Source: Synchiropus splendidus
Lineage: Eukaryota; Chordata; Actinopteri; Syngnathiformes; Callionymidae
DNA: 64,000 bases
NCBI RefSeq assembly: GCF_027744825.2
Contig: NC_071347.1
Span: 10,849,501-10,913,500 of the forward strand
Direction: 5' to 3'
Part shown: positions 36,801 to 47,599 of the stretch, piece by piece
How the letters are laid out: each line of letters starts with the position of its first letter
Numbering within the stretch: position 1 is the first letter of the stretch
Made by a program: the position numbers and the translations under genes
Notes under the pieces: model-generated
The model's input: only the letters and a program-made list of their open reading frames with translations
The model's database searches: none
What the model was told of the DNA's origin: nothing

Positions 36801-38908
36801 CAGAGTAAGAAAACTCCCTCAATAGACTTCCCCCCACATCACAGACCGTACGCTCGTCCTGCAACCTCTGATGTTTTTTTTTATCACTGGTAAGGAGAAA
36901 GATGTTGACTCAGATGCGGCAGTCTTTCATCCCAACTTTTATCCTGACTGTTACATGACAGCAGTCAACGCGGACAAGAGGAAGTGCTAATGGGCAAATG
37001 CTGAGCTCAGTTAACCTGTAAACTGAGTCACACACATCTCACATTGTGATCTTCTCAGAAATGGTGGAGCAGTGTTTATATATTTTTTCCAACTGTTGCT
37101 TGAGAGCTCTTCCTAGACTCAAAGATCACAAAGAACTGCAGTGGTGATACTTTTATTTTTTGGTATGGTAGTTTGTGTTCATCACGACAACAAGTGACCA
37201 AGTGTCAACTGTCTGTGTGTGTTTGTGCCGGATGCCAACACGGTCAAGTACCACTTCCAACACGCTCCTCTGCCTGACAAAACCTCACTGAGAGCAGAAG
37301 AAATGTGCTCCTTGCTTCTTATGGGATGATGCCATACAATAAGACATTATTTGCTGCATTACTATTAATTGTTATTTCTACAAGGGTGGTTTGCCTCAGG
37401 CAGTCATTGAGCTCAGTATTTGCTGGAGACTTAAAGATACTTTCTCAACTTTGTAAAAACACCTCAAACCATTGGTGTTATTTTGCTTGTATACGGACGA
37501 TGCTGTCATTCAGAGAGCGTGGATGGATCGCAGCTGAGCTGCCTTCTTCAAAAATAAACCGTGGTAAATTCTGGACTACAGAATTGGAATTATAGCCGCA
37601 CCCACTAAATTTAAGAAGGATACTAGATCTTGTTCATACGTAGGCCGGGTACAGTGGTGCTGTCTGCACCGTAGAAAGGTCAGTCGTGCTTAAAAATGCA
37701 TGAGGATCACTTCCAAACTAGCTTTGAAAATGGGGACCAGCATTGAGGCTGACTCATGAAAAAGCTCGGCAATGTTCCGAACTTGTAACATGAACTCCAA
37801 GGCCACAGGTCTCAGCTGCTGCTTTTCGTCTCCCGTCCTCCGGGAGATCTGCATTTTGAGCGCTTCAAAGGTGAATAAAAATCAGTTTGGTGTGACGGGG
37901 CTCAATGTTTTGGCAGCATGATGCTCTTTAGCCTGTGAAATACACCGCAGGGCTCTGACCACGTGAAGAAAGTAGTGGCCATGAAAGTAGTTTCTGAAGT
38001 AGCAGTGTTAAATACATATCTAGAAGTGATTGACAATGAATACTAGCAATGAAAATTGTTTCAGGATGGTGATTAAAAATACAGTCAAGTGCGATTCAGC
38101 ATCAACTTTGTCATTTTAATGATTTCTTTGAAGTGCACAAAATATTACCGTGAAAATCTAATTAAATTTATTCTGTTTCTTTTTGCCAAGCCAATAAATA
38201 TGACCTTAGAATTTAATGAATTCCTGGTGTTGAAAGAAAGTAATTTGATTTACTTGAATTACTTCAATGACAGAATATTGAAGAGTTTATAAAATAGTTT
38301 GATACATTTTACATGGTCTAAACTTGCTGACTGGCTGGTGAGTCAAACTGACAGGTATTTAATAAACCAGATGCATTTAAAAACTGATGGTTTACTGATG
38401 TAGAAAGATGATTTTGAACCTGAGCCGCCTGAAACGCTGCACATAATAACTGCTGAGGTGTCAAACAGAGGGAACCAAGAAGCACAATACAGTCTAACAG
38501 GATTAACACTTCTTTTTGCATTAACTATCTAAGCGTGCGCCAATCGTTGCAGTGCATTATGAGAGTTGGTGGTGAATGTTATGTATAATTAACTCATGTC
38601 ACGATCATATATAATGACGTAACGTAATAACAGGCAGAATGTGGCCTTCAGTCTGACACACACGTATGAAATCCAAGTGTATATTTTATGGAACTGAAAG
38701 GCTAAAGCAGCTTACTGTTGCGTAATATAATAAGTTGGCAAAACAGATTGTTTAGTCCAAATCATTTTACGCCCTCAGAGAACATTAGAGAGCAACTGTT
38801 CATTTATTTTTCTGTGTTTTGACACTGTGGCAATAACATCCTTCAGCTTCATGATTAGGTAAATAATTTAACATGGTGGGCGTCTGTGTTTCTTCCCTGC
38901 GACCGTAG
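33872..38908 (+). other. Intron between exons 6 and 7 (5.0 kb)
   Basis: AT-rich intron. A phrase near 34085-34150 ('CCATCACAAAGGTTGTGTTTTGG...CTGTCTGTCTGTC') resembles a common fish repeat, but too little is present to name it. No exon-like frame was recognised, and I see nothing else of note. Confidence 0.75.
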
Positions 38909-39081
38909 GATTAATTCGTCTTCGCTCCACTCCGCTGCCCAAGCTGCAGGGACTGGAGTACGTGCTGAATGTGACAGCTACCGATGACAACGCCTCTGGT
39001 GGGCCACACTCTCTTTCCTCCACAGCCAGAGTCATTGTTGGAGTGGATGATGTCAACAACAACAAGCCGGTTTTTGAGCAG
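38909..39081 (+). CDS. Neural-cadherin-like gene, exon 7 of window
   Basis: This 173-bp exon completes the repeat begun in exon 6. It reads LIRLRSTPLPKLQGLEYVLN, where PLPKLQGLEY replaces the usual LDRExxxxY. Then comes VTATDDNASGGPHSLSSTAR, the A-x-D turn with an unusually long S/G-rich loop. The linker GVDDVNNNKPVFEQ has Asn in place of the Asp of DXNDN. N-glycosylation sequons NVT and NAS are visible. The acceptor is GACCGTAG after a T/C-rich stretch and the donor is GTAACT. It enters in phase 1 and leaves in phase 0. Confidence 0.93.
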
Positions 39082-39728
39082 GTAACTATCCTTTTTTGTT
39101 GTTGTTGTGAAGAAATACCCAGCAAGAAGTTTTCATATTCCCTCACGCTGACTGTGTTTGAGCTAAAAGGCGAACATTCTCTTCTGTTGTTGGTCCAAAC
39201 ATCCCTGAACCAAGAAGTTTGTGTCGATTTTTTGTCCTGAAACAACTTCACGGATGTTACATTTTGGGCAGGACGTGCCTGCAGTGGGCCTGAACTGGAT
39301 CAGACCATATAGCGATCGTGTACATTTGTGCGGCGTATTAAAGCTCTGTGAACACTCTATTTCGGAATCTTCCTCTTGGCACCTTCTCTAAGTTGGCATA
39401 GGTACAACACAGGCACGCTGATGTTTGATTAGCTGGCAGGTATCCGCTGAAAGCTTCCCATAATTCCAATTATGACTTGTTTGTCGGAGACACATTATCG
39501 GCTTGAACAGAATTTCTCCCAGGTAATCTGAGCTGCAGCCCTACGTTAAATATGCCTCGCTCTGGTATGGCTTTGCATTGAAAAATGAAATGCGATATCC
39601 ACCACCCATTTATTCGCTCCAATGGAAAGTATCTCAGACGGAAGATGTCTCTCAGATACTGACAGTCGCCAGTGTTATTTTAAGATAAACCATAGTGGAC
39701 TAATGTCCTAGCCGTCAAAATGTCTCAT

Positions 39729-39975
39729 CCCACTTTCAGATAAATTCCCTTGACATTCAATAAGATGGAGGGACTTCTTTTATGGCATAGCATCTTAAAC
39801 ATGTTTTTTCACTTGTTCTGTTGGCAGATTTTTTATTGTGAATTAAATGAAAAAAAAAAATCTACCAATAGAACAAGCAAAAAAAAACAACATGTTGAAG
39901 ATGCATTGTCTTAAAAGAAGTCCCTACATCTTGCTGAATGTCATTTATAAAGTGAATTTACCTTAAATAAAGTGG
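39729..39975. repeat. Long near-complete hairpin (likely MITE)
   Basis: Two arms of about 110 bases fold around an AT-rich loop near 39835-39852. Paired blocks, from outside in, are CCCACTTT/AAAGTGGG, TAAATTC/GAATTTA, GACATTCA/TGAATGTC, AGGGACTTCTTTTA/TAAAAGAAGTCCCT, GCATCTT/AAGATGC, AACATGTT/AACATGTT and GCAGATTTTTT against AAAAAATCTACC. A single transcript would form a stem-loop. The extension into the flanks and the lack of a gene suggest a MITE or foldback element; a microRNA-like precursor is the alternative. Confidence 0.85.
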
Positions 39976-40044
39976 GCTGACAAACAGGTAAGATTTTGAG
40001 TTTTTGCTGTGTGAGTTTGGTTCCTATTTCTGACCCTCATATGG

Positions 40045-40470
40045 AAGACAGGCAGAGGTGAGTCCATGGTAGTTCAAGGGAGAATCAAGGTTGAAGTGAG
40101 GACAGCTCTGAACAGGCTGAAGCGAGGGGAGGGATGTGATCTTTCTAACATCCCAGTTGAAGTGTGGAAGAGTTGACACAAAGCAGCAATGCCTGATACA
40201 TGTGGAAAAGATAATTTGGTACCAGTTTTCAAGAACAAAAATCTAGTTGTTGCTGTATAAGGCCAGGCTAAGAGGAGAAGTCAACATCAGTGAGCAGCAG
40301 TATGGAGTCATGCCAAGAAAAAGCACCACAGACCTGGTGTTGAGGATGTTGAAAGAGGGGGTGAGAAGGAGAGTAATGTATGGTTTAGAGACGTGTGAAG
40401 AGAAAGACAACCAATGATGATGAAGAGAGGTGACACACAGGTGAGTTCCTATAGCAAACCCGGCTGAGAG
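40045..40470 (+). mobile_element. LINE reverse-transcriptase relic with internal deletion, plus strand
   Basis: Broken frames give DIPVEVWKS-like, AMPDTCGKDN followed by LVPVFKNKN, and then ISEQQYGVMPRKSTTDLVLR. These correspond to the reverse transcriptase order 'DIPVEVW... MPDxWRxSxLVPIFKNKG... SISEQQYGFMPRKSTTDA' of a fish non-LTR element. They are followed at once by YGLET and EEKDN-like words from much further along the protein, so an internal segment is missing. Stop codons show it is inactive. Confidence 0.75.
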
Positions 40471-41340
40471 ATGTTAAAAGAGTGAGAATGCAAAACTGAG
40501 TAGTGATTCAAATTCATGACAAATGTTCAAAGTCACGAATGTTAATTCCGATTTCACATGATGCTAGGGAAGACAACGGGAAAACACTGAGAACCACATT
40601 CAATGCAGAACAAAACATTAAATATGAATAAACATGAACTAAATGAATAAAACTACACAATAATTTACCAGGGATTTATGGAATAAATATATTACAGTGT
40701 GGAATCACCAAGTACATATTTGCTTTTAAATGTTATATCAATACACTTTCCTGTGCATGCGTTTTAAAGCTTGAAAGGGCCTGTCTTATTTAAAATATTA
40801 TATATTCTTCGGCTTCCTAGACGTTCCATTTTCTTGTCAGCATGTTCATGCTTTCCGACCTTCAGATGTGAGAGGCAGATATATTTGGGTCTCGACTGTT
40901 AGACTTCTATTACACTTGAAGTCATTAAAAGTGTTCTGTTTGCAGTGACATTTCCATAAAACCGCTGCATGGGCAACACCGTGGAAAAATGGTTTGCGCT
41001 GGAAAATGGTGTCAGTTTTTACTTTTTCTTGACTCCTTCCTTTCATAGAAGAAGATAGGACACGTATACGTACTCAGCTAATGAAACACTTGCATTAGAT
41101 GAGCCTGTAAACTGTGATGAAAACATTGGATTTGTGAGCTGCGCCACTGCCACAGCAGAGAGAAAAATCACTTATCTCTGATGTGAACAGGCTGCAGTGA
41201 GTAATTAAGACAAACTGCATCATTGTTAGCATAATTAGTCCCGTTCAAATTGTTTTCTCATTAGGGTTCCGTTATTTATATGGCTTCCGTTCCTATGAAT
41301 TTAACGGTTAACTACAAAACATTTTCACGACAAACGAGTA

Positions 41341-42075
41341 CAGTGGTAACTCAGTTCTTGCCCACAATCCGTTCCAGACGGCCATTCGAGAAGCGATTTG
41401 TTTGAAATCTGAATCCATTTTTCCTATTACAATTAATGGAAAAAGAAATAATGCGTTCCAAGCCTTAAAAGAGGCTTTTGTAGGAGTGAATGTAGAGTGT
41501 GTGCTGCAGGTGCGCTGCTCGTCTATGTGTGTGGCCGCTGCATGTGGGAGGGGTTGCCGAGTGAGTGACGTCTCTCCAGAAGTGAAGAGGTGCCCGGTGC
41601 GTGTCCAGCTCGGAATGTGCGCTTCTGTGCAGTTTGGCTGTGACAAAGTCATAAACCAAGTCACGCTCTGTCCCAGACTCGCCTCATCCCTGTCCCAGCT
41701 CCAGCCGGCAACAGGACATCAAACCCTGGAGTGAGTGCTCCAGCCTCGGAGGTGTGGAGAGCGAGCACCTCCCCTGTGACACTCTACCACGGTCCAGTGC
41801 AGAGACAGGAAAGGTTTTACACCTCAATATGAAGAAAAAACAGTCAGTAAATGTAGCTAACAGGACACGTCTGCATACAGAGGCTGCGTTATACACAATA
41901 ACAAAGCGTCATGGGTCAGCTGATCGGTCCGCGCAAGTTCTGTTTTTTCCGGCTTTTTTCGGGGTGTTCGAGTTCTGGATTTTCGTTCGAAATTCGAAGC
42001 AAAAAAATCTCGAATTTTTTGTTCGAACGCAGATTTATTTGAATTCCGGGATGTTCGAAAACCGAGGTACCACTG
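41341..42075. mobile_element. Non-autonomous Tigger-like (Tc/mariner superfamily) element with TA duplication
   Basis: The left end CAGTGGTAACTCAGTTCTTG and the right end ...TTCGAAAACCGAGGTACCACTG are inverted repeats (CAGTGGTAMCTCRGTTYTYG), and each is flanked by TA (41339-41340 and 42076-42077). Subterminal words such as CATTCGAGAAGCGATTTGTT and CCATTTTTCCTATTACAATTAATGG are characteristic of a widespread vertebrate Tigger-type MITE. The 735-bp interior encodes no transposase. Open frames at 41402-41734 and 41754-42182 are incidental. Confidence 0.85.
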
Positions 42076-42599
42076 TATATGAAAAAGAAGTGCAACGTGG
42101 CTGGTGGATTGTGCATGCTATCTTGCCGTCTTTTCCCAGCCAACAAACCGATCCAGCATGTTACCTGACTCAGCCGGGGTGATGAACAATGCTAACTAGA
42201 TATCGCCAAACGTGTATCAAAAGAGACAAGGGTTGCTCTGTGTTCAGCATTTTTCATATAGGTCAAGTCGCTCTTTGCAGTAGCCACACTCCTGACCAGC
42301 CTCAGAGACTCCAGTTGTGGGTACTGCCCTCAGCTATGCAACCTTCTTGACCAGCGTGTCCAATGTCCAATTTAATTTCCCAGTGGTGTTTATAATGCAA
42401 AAGTGAATGTAAAACAAAATTTTGTGGCATCACAAAACTTTCTGTTTGAACTCAAGCTACCTCATTGTGCCTCATCAACTTTGTGAGCCATTGCCCCCTG
42501 CTGTAGTGGAGGAAGTGCACACACTGCCAACAAGGGCAGTTGTTTAAATGTATGTATGGGTCCATCATTTCATTCAGTAATACACCAAATTCATTCAAA

Positions 42600-42720
42600 T
42601 TGAAAAATGTGGCTCCTTGTGGCAAACATTCCTATACCATTAAAATGCGATTAATTGCGATTAATTAATCGCAAATTCTCAAATTAACTAGATTATTTTT
42701 TTAATCGAATCCCACCCCTA
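42600..42720. repeat. Terminal part of a hAT-like repeat (ATTAATCG-rich)
   Basis: The sequence includes GCGATTAATTAATCGCAAAT and ends AATCGAATCCCACCCCTAG. Read in reverse, it is 'CTAGGGGTGGGATTCGATTAAAA... GATTAATTAATCGC', the familiar end of a fish hAT-type MITE. The other terminus was not located. Confidence 0.55.
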
Positions 42721-45149
42721 GTTTTAAGTCGATATTACTTTAAATGTAACTTTTGACATCTCAAATATAAGTCATGCTTAGTTTGAGCAAACAAATGATA
42801 TATATTTAACATGATTTTGCTGCGACAGCTTTTAACATCTCGAAAAAAGGTGAACTAAATGACTGTTTGATGAGCTGTGATACGGCAGTGTTTCAACATG
42901 AAGCTTGAAATAAGAGCAATGATGAACACGTAATGAAGCAACTTGAGTGTGTTACTAAATCGTAAAACAGGAACGATCATTTCTTTAGCAGTTGTTTATC
43001 CTGGTTTTAAGATTTCCTGTCTATTGCAGCCAGGAAAACAAGGCTGTGCTTGATTTAAGATAGCTAGTGAAAAGTCGAACCAGAAATAAGAATTTTGTGC
43101 TTGGAACAAGATAAATGATCCATCACTGCCAAATCACAGTTGTTTTCATCTTGTTCAGAACCACATCATTTGCAGTGCAAACCTGCTCTTAACCAGTTAA
43201 AATCAACTGACTAGATTCGTAGGGTGATGTGTGGCGGACAATATGGAAAAGCTTTGCTTGTCGATCATGACCCACTTACTGAGTCTATCCATCCATACAT
43301 TTAAAGAAACTGTGTCAAAGTTTTGTTTCGCCGTCTGAAACAAATGTAACTGGCAAGAGTCCGACTTTGTTCTGTGACTCCATGTGGCAGGGCAGTCTTC
43401 CTTTTCACAAAGCCCGTACCTGCGTACAGATGAAAGCAGCTCCCAATATCTGCGTAATGGACCATTCATGTGCAACATTACAGTTGGAGCTCAGTCAGTT
43501 ACCCAGTCAGCCTTCTTACTGGAAAGAGTTCTATAAACTAGATTTAGAGAACTGCATTGTAGCATAGTGTAAAGTTTTGTTTTTTTTTTGGTCGACCTTC
43601 AGCACCATCTCCTTTTCTTGACTGTGGAGGTGGCTGACTCATCTGAGTAAGTCCAATTGTCAACTCTCTTTAATGGTTTTCATTTAGTATAAAGTAGTTG
43701 CCGTATTTGTCGGCCTTGATTGAAGCCTGTTTAGTTGCGTGCCTAAATCCAGAAGAATACGCGTGCAGAAATAATTTGGTTTTCCTCTGATCTGCCCGCC
43801 TGTCTCCCGTTCTCTCCGAGCGCGGCGGCTCTGCCTCCCTCTCCTCGGCCCACTCAGCAGCTCTCTTTCATTGTTTGCTCTGGCTTCCTCATTTCCCTGG
43901 CCTCTGTCTCTCTCTCTCTCTCTCCGCGCTCTCTTCCCCTTGAGTTCTGATTAGCTCGCACACCCACTCTATCTTTAGGCGCTCCATTGGGATTTCAATT
44001 AATTCAGGAAAAAAAAAAGTGCAATATCATCACAATATAGCTTTACCTGTTTAATTAACTCAGGGCTTAATTGGTAATGGCTGGAACTCGGCGGGAACGT
44101 GTTCGCCCGAGGTTTCCTGCGGACGGACTGCGAATGTTGGCAGCTTGATATGTTTAAATATCAAGTTGCGCCTCACCACCGTCTGCACCAGCGTGACCTT
44201 AAACTTGACATCATGTGAATTTTATGAGCAGCCAACTTCAGCCTGAACTGTCTGGGCCGTCACCTCTCAGGAGCTCTTATTTTATTCCTCGCCTTTCGCT
44301 CTTTGATCTGCGTCCCCTGCTTTGTTGCGCGCTCGCTCCACATTGCCTCGTGTTTTGCTTTTTCATGGTCATTTTATTGAAGGGGTTGTTGGCATTGTGT
44401 CTGATTACAATAAGAAGGACTCAAGGGAGCAGCAAGTGATCTAAAACATATGTATATGAGAGGAAGTCGAGCAGTTGAAGACAAAGCCATCTCGCGAAAA
44501 GCCTATCGGATGTCGTCAGCAGAAGGCACTAGCGTGTCTTTGTTCACTGCATTGCTCTGTTGACGTGACCTTCTACTTAATGAGATTTTTTTTTGTCTTT
44601 GTTCTAAACCAATATTTACTTGTATGGGTTGTGATATATTCTATGTTGGTCAAGGCAAAGATAGCTTTGGAGGAAATATAAAACATTTATTTGTGACTGT
44701 CGTTTGGTTTCACGTTTTATAATGTGGAGAACGCAACACAATTCTGAGTGCGGAATGTAACCTCCAAAACTGAAGCACAAATCCTTGCATTGCATAGCAC
44801 AAACAAGTGTTCATAGGTGGAAGGTCGGTGTTGCCTTTTTATATGGGAGAGGACCTTTTGTCAGAGGAAAAAATGAATGAAGGAAGAACTAAAGAAAGAA
44901 GATCCTGTCATCTCCCGAGCCCAGTCTGAACTTTGAACTCCTCCTGAGGCCCACATTAGATTGAAGCTCATGTGTGATCAAGAGGTCATTTAGGCAGCCT
45001 GCAGTCTAACCAAGACACTGATAAAAGCAATTCTAACCTTTAAATCAAATCTGAAGTGGGCTAGAAAGTATCCGATTGAATTTAGATCCAAGTTTAGCTG
45101 CTTCTTGAGGCTAGAACATTGATGCAATTCAGATTTAATTCTTCCTCGT

Positions 45150-45870
45150 CTTGTAGCTTTACTCTGACAGATACGGCATCCATCCAGTCAACCTGCTCTA
45201 AGCTGGATGGATGGCTGAAGTCTGTGGACAAGTCCGGACTACCTGGAAAGTTCAAAGCCTGGGTCTATCAACATGGCATACTGCCCAGGATCCTGTGGCC
45301 CCTCCTTGTCTATGCCGTCCCCATCTCTACAGTTGAGGCCCTAGAGCGGAAGGTCAGCAGCCACCTTTGGAGATGGCTAGGTCTACCAAAGAGCCTGAGC
45401 AGCATCGCTCTCTATGGCAGCTGCTAGTGGACCTTGAACGGCAGCTGAAGTTCCCCAGCCACATTGCTACCACCACTCTGCGCCCGGACATAGTCCTGGT
45501 GTCAGAGACCACTAAGCAAGCTGTGCTGCTGGAGCTGACTGTCCCGTGGGAAGATCGACTGGAAGAAGCCTATGAAAGGAAGCTCTCCAAGTACTCAGGA
45601 CTGATCAGCGACTGTCAACAGGCTGAGTGGAGAGCAAGATGCTTCCCAGTAGAGGTGGGATGCAGGGGTTTTGTGGCACGATCTTTGGCCAAAGCCTAGA
45701 GTATTCTAGGCATCGAGGGAGAGAAAAGAAGGAAAGCCATATGCAAAGCCACTGAAGCGGCAGAAGGAGCATCAAGGTGGCTCAAGAGAGGAGAATCATC
45801 TGGACACAAGTCAGGGTCTGATCAGCCTCCGCTGGGTCTTCTGGATGAGGGTGTATGATGTTGAAAGACC
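45150..45870 (+). mobile_element. Internally deleted RLE-type (R2/NeSL-like) non-LTR retrotransposon
   Basis: The first part (45179-45424) reads KLDGWLKSVDKSGLPGKFKA, then WVYQHGILPRILWPLLVYAV and LERKVSSHLWRWLGLPKSLS, the post-RT region of this family. It ends at a stop just after IALYG. The second part, in another frame (to 45699), reads WQLLVDLERQLKFPSHIATT, then LRPDIVLVSETTKQ and LLELTVPWEDR. The PD...ELT arrangement is the restriction-like endonuclease core. It continues as YERKLSKY and VEVGCRGF. About 300 residues normally between IALYG and WQL are missing, so this is a dead, deleted copy. Whether it belongs to the R2, NeSL or a related clade is uncertain. Confidence 0.85.
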
Positions 45871-46206
45871 CGAAACACCCAATGATACCAGGAACTCCAG
45901 ATGCATTATTAGATGTATTCTCACAACTAGCAAAGTTGCAGTGAAGAGAATGTGTTTACTGTCTGGCTCTCAAGAGGTGCTAAGGAGCCAAGTGTCGAGC
46001 CAAAACTTGTAGCTTTGTCGAGTGACTCGCTGACAGAGAGAATCCAAGCAATTGCCTTTTGTTTAAGACGGCTTGACAGTAGCTGAGAGAAGTTCATTGA
46101 ACGTCTAGTCTTGTGACAAACAATGAATAAGCAACTAAGAAACAATGACTTGGTGTCCCTGCTTGTTTGTCAACTGAACATTTCACCTCTCTCGTCTCTG
46201 TCTCAG

Positions 46207-46375
46207 TGCCAGCAGTATCGTGAGCAGGCTTCCGTGCTGGAGAATCAACCGACAGGGACGTTTGTGTTGCAAGTGCATGCTGAGGATGCAGATGAGGGCG
46301 CAAATGGAAAAGTCAAATACGGCTTAATGCACAGAGACAGCGCCATGCCGGCCTTCAGGATTCATCCCGACACAG
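46207..46375 (+). CDS. Neural-cadherin-like gene, exon 8 of window
   Basis: This 169-bp exon opens a cadherin repeat with QYREQASVLENQPTGTFVLQ (EN motif and GT). The calcium loop is HAEDADEGANGKVKYGL, a full DxDxGxNGxVxY consensus, and the core FRIHPDTG follows. The residues EQ|CQQYREQ across the exon 7/8 joint bring a Cys into the linker. The acceptor is CTGTCTCAG and the donor GTAGGG, which is mildly off consensus. It enters in phase 0 and leaves in phase 1. Confidence 0.94.
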
Positions 46376-47428
46376 GTAGGGTTGATTTTCAGCGCCTGGA
46401 CCAGGTCTAGACGAAGACCGGGTGGGAAGGCGGGGGGTTTGTCGACAGCCAGGAATGCCTTTAATGGTTATTGATCTCTGAGGTGTTTATACGCTCAAAG
46501 TGTTGTACAGAAGAAGTCAGGTGTGTACCTTTGGAATGACCTTCGTTCGATATGTGTGGTCAGACTGAAACATAAAGTGAGGCATCAGGCTCTAAATAGG
46601 CGGAATCAAAGTAGAAATACTCACCACAGAGTCTGCCTTTGGACGGCAACTTCACATCAGCCATCTACTATCAATTCATGGATAGCATTTTGATAAAAAA
46701 TTTTGGACTAGAAAAAGGACGATTTCAAGTTAATACTTTTGTTATGTGTTTCTATTAACCTTGCCTTGTGTTCCGTCAAGTGAATGATAATGCTGCTGTA
46801 ATATGTTGACTCCCCACAGGCTGTTGATCAGAAGAAAGGAAGAAAGAAAGTAAAGGGAGAAAGAAACTCAAGTTATAGCCACTTGCTTATGCAGTTTCCA
46901 ACTAGATTTCCTGGCACTTTGGAGGCAGACTCAGGGTTGAAGAGGAAAATTGAATATTCTTGGTCATGCCTCCAATGCTATGGGAAGAGACGGGACAGAA
47001 AAAGGAAGGTTTAAAATCATTTACTACTGAAATAACCAATGAAAAAAAGAAAACGTCTGGCAAACAGCTTGTGATGGGTTAATGAAGTTAGTGGGTTACA
47101 TAGCCGTCCAAGTTATTCGAGTGAAAAAAATTGTACAACGCCGTTGTGACCTTAATGCCACTTATGAAATGTTAGGGAAATCTCTTTTTGAATTCCTGAC
47201 ACGTTGGATTACCATGTTATTCTGTTGATGGCTGCGTTCCGTCTTCTCCATCTGCAGACTTATTAAGAAAGTCAGTGCGCAGTGAAAGAAACGCCCGACT
47301 TGTTTTCATGATTGATGACTCTGTGGGTTTATGGGTGAAATGAGGAGTGGCTGAATGGATAGACGCATCCATGTGAGCCTGTTTTGTGGGGTTTGCGTAA
47401 TGTGCTGATTATTGCTCTGCGTCAACAG
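46376..47428 (+). other. Intron between exons 8 and 9 (1.1 kb)
   Basis: The shortest intron in the window. It contains a purine-rich GAAAG stretch near 46830-46870. No gene, mobile element or clear regulatory motif was recognised. Confidence 0.85.
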
Positions 47429-47599
47429 GAGTGATAGTGACAGCGCGACGCTTCGACAGGGAGCGGCAGAGAGAATATTCAGTTACAGTAACAGCCACCG
47501 ATTGGGCGGAGGAGCCGCTCATCGGCATCTGTCAGCTCACCGTCCAAATACTGGACCAGAATGACAACAGCCCCAAGTTTGAGAATCTGCGCTACGAGT
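47429..47599 (+). CDS. Neural-cadherin-like gene, exon 9 of window
   Basis: This 171-bp exon completes the repeat started in exon 8 and closes it with a fully canonical linker. It reads VIVTARRFDRERQREYSVTV, the FDRE...Y motif, then TATDWAEEPLIGICQLTVQI and LDQNDNSPKFENLRYE. DQNDNSPKF is the best-preserved calcium linker in the window along with that of exon 1. The acceptor is GTCAACAG and the donor GTAAGT. Both phases are 1, and the last T completes Tyr with exon 10. Confidence 0.95.

Larger units (their letters stand above)
39082..46206 (+). other. Intron between exons 7 and 8 (7.1 kb), mobile-element rich
   Basis: Contains a long hairpin (39729-39975), a LINE fragment (40045-40470), a Tigger-like element (41341-42075), an end of a hAT-like repeat (42600-42720), CT microsatellite sequence near 43907-43924 and an internally deleted RLE-type LINE (45150-45870). 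No extra cadherin exon was found. Confidence 0.8.
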
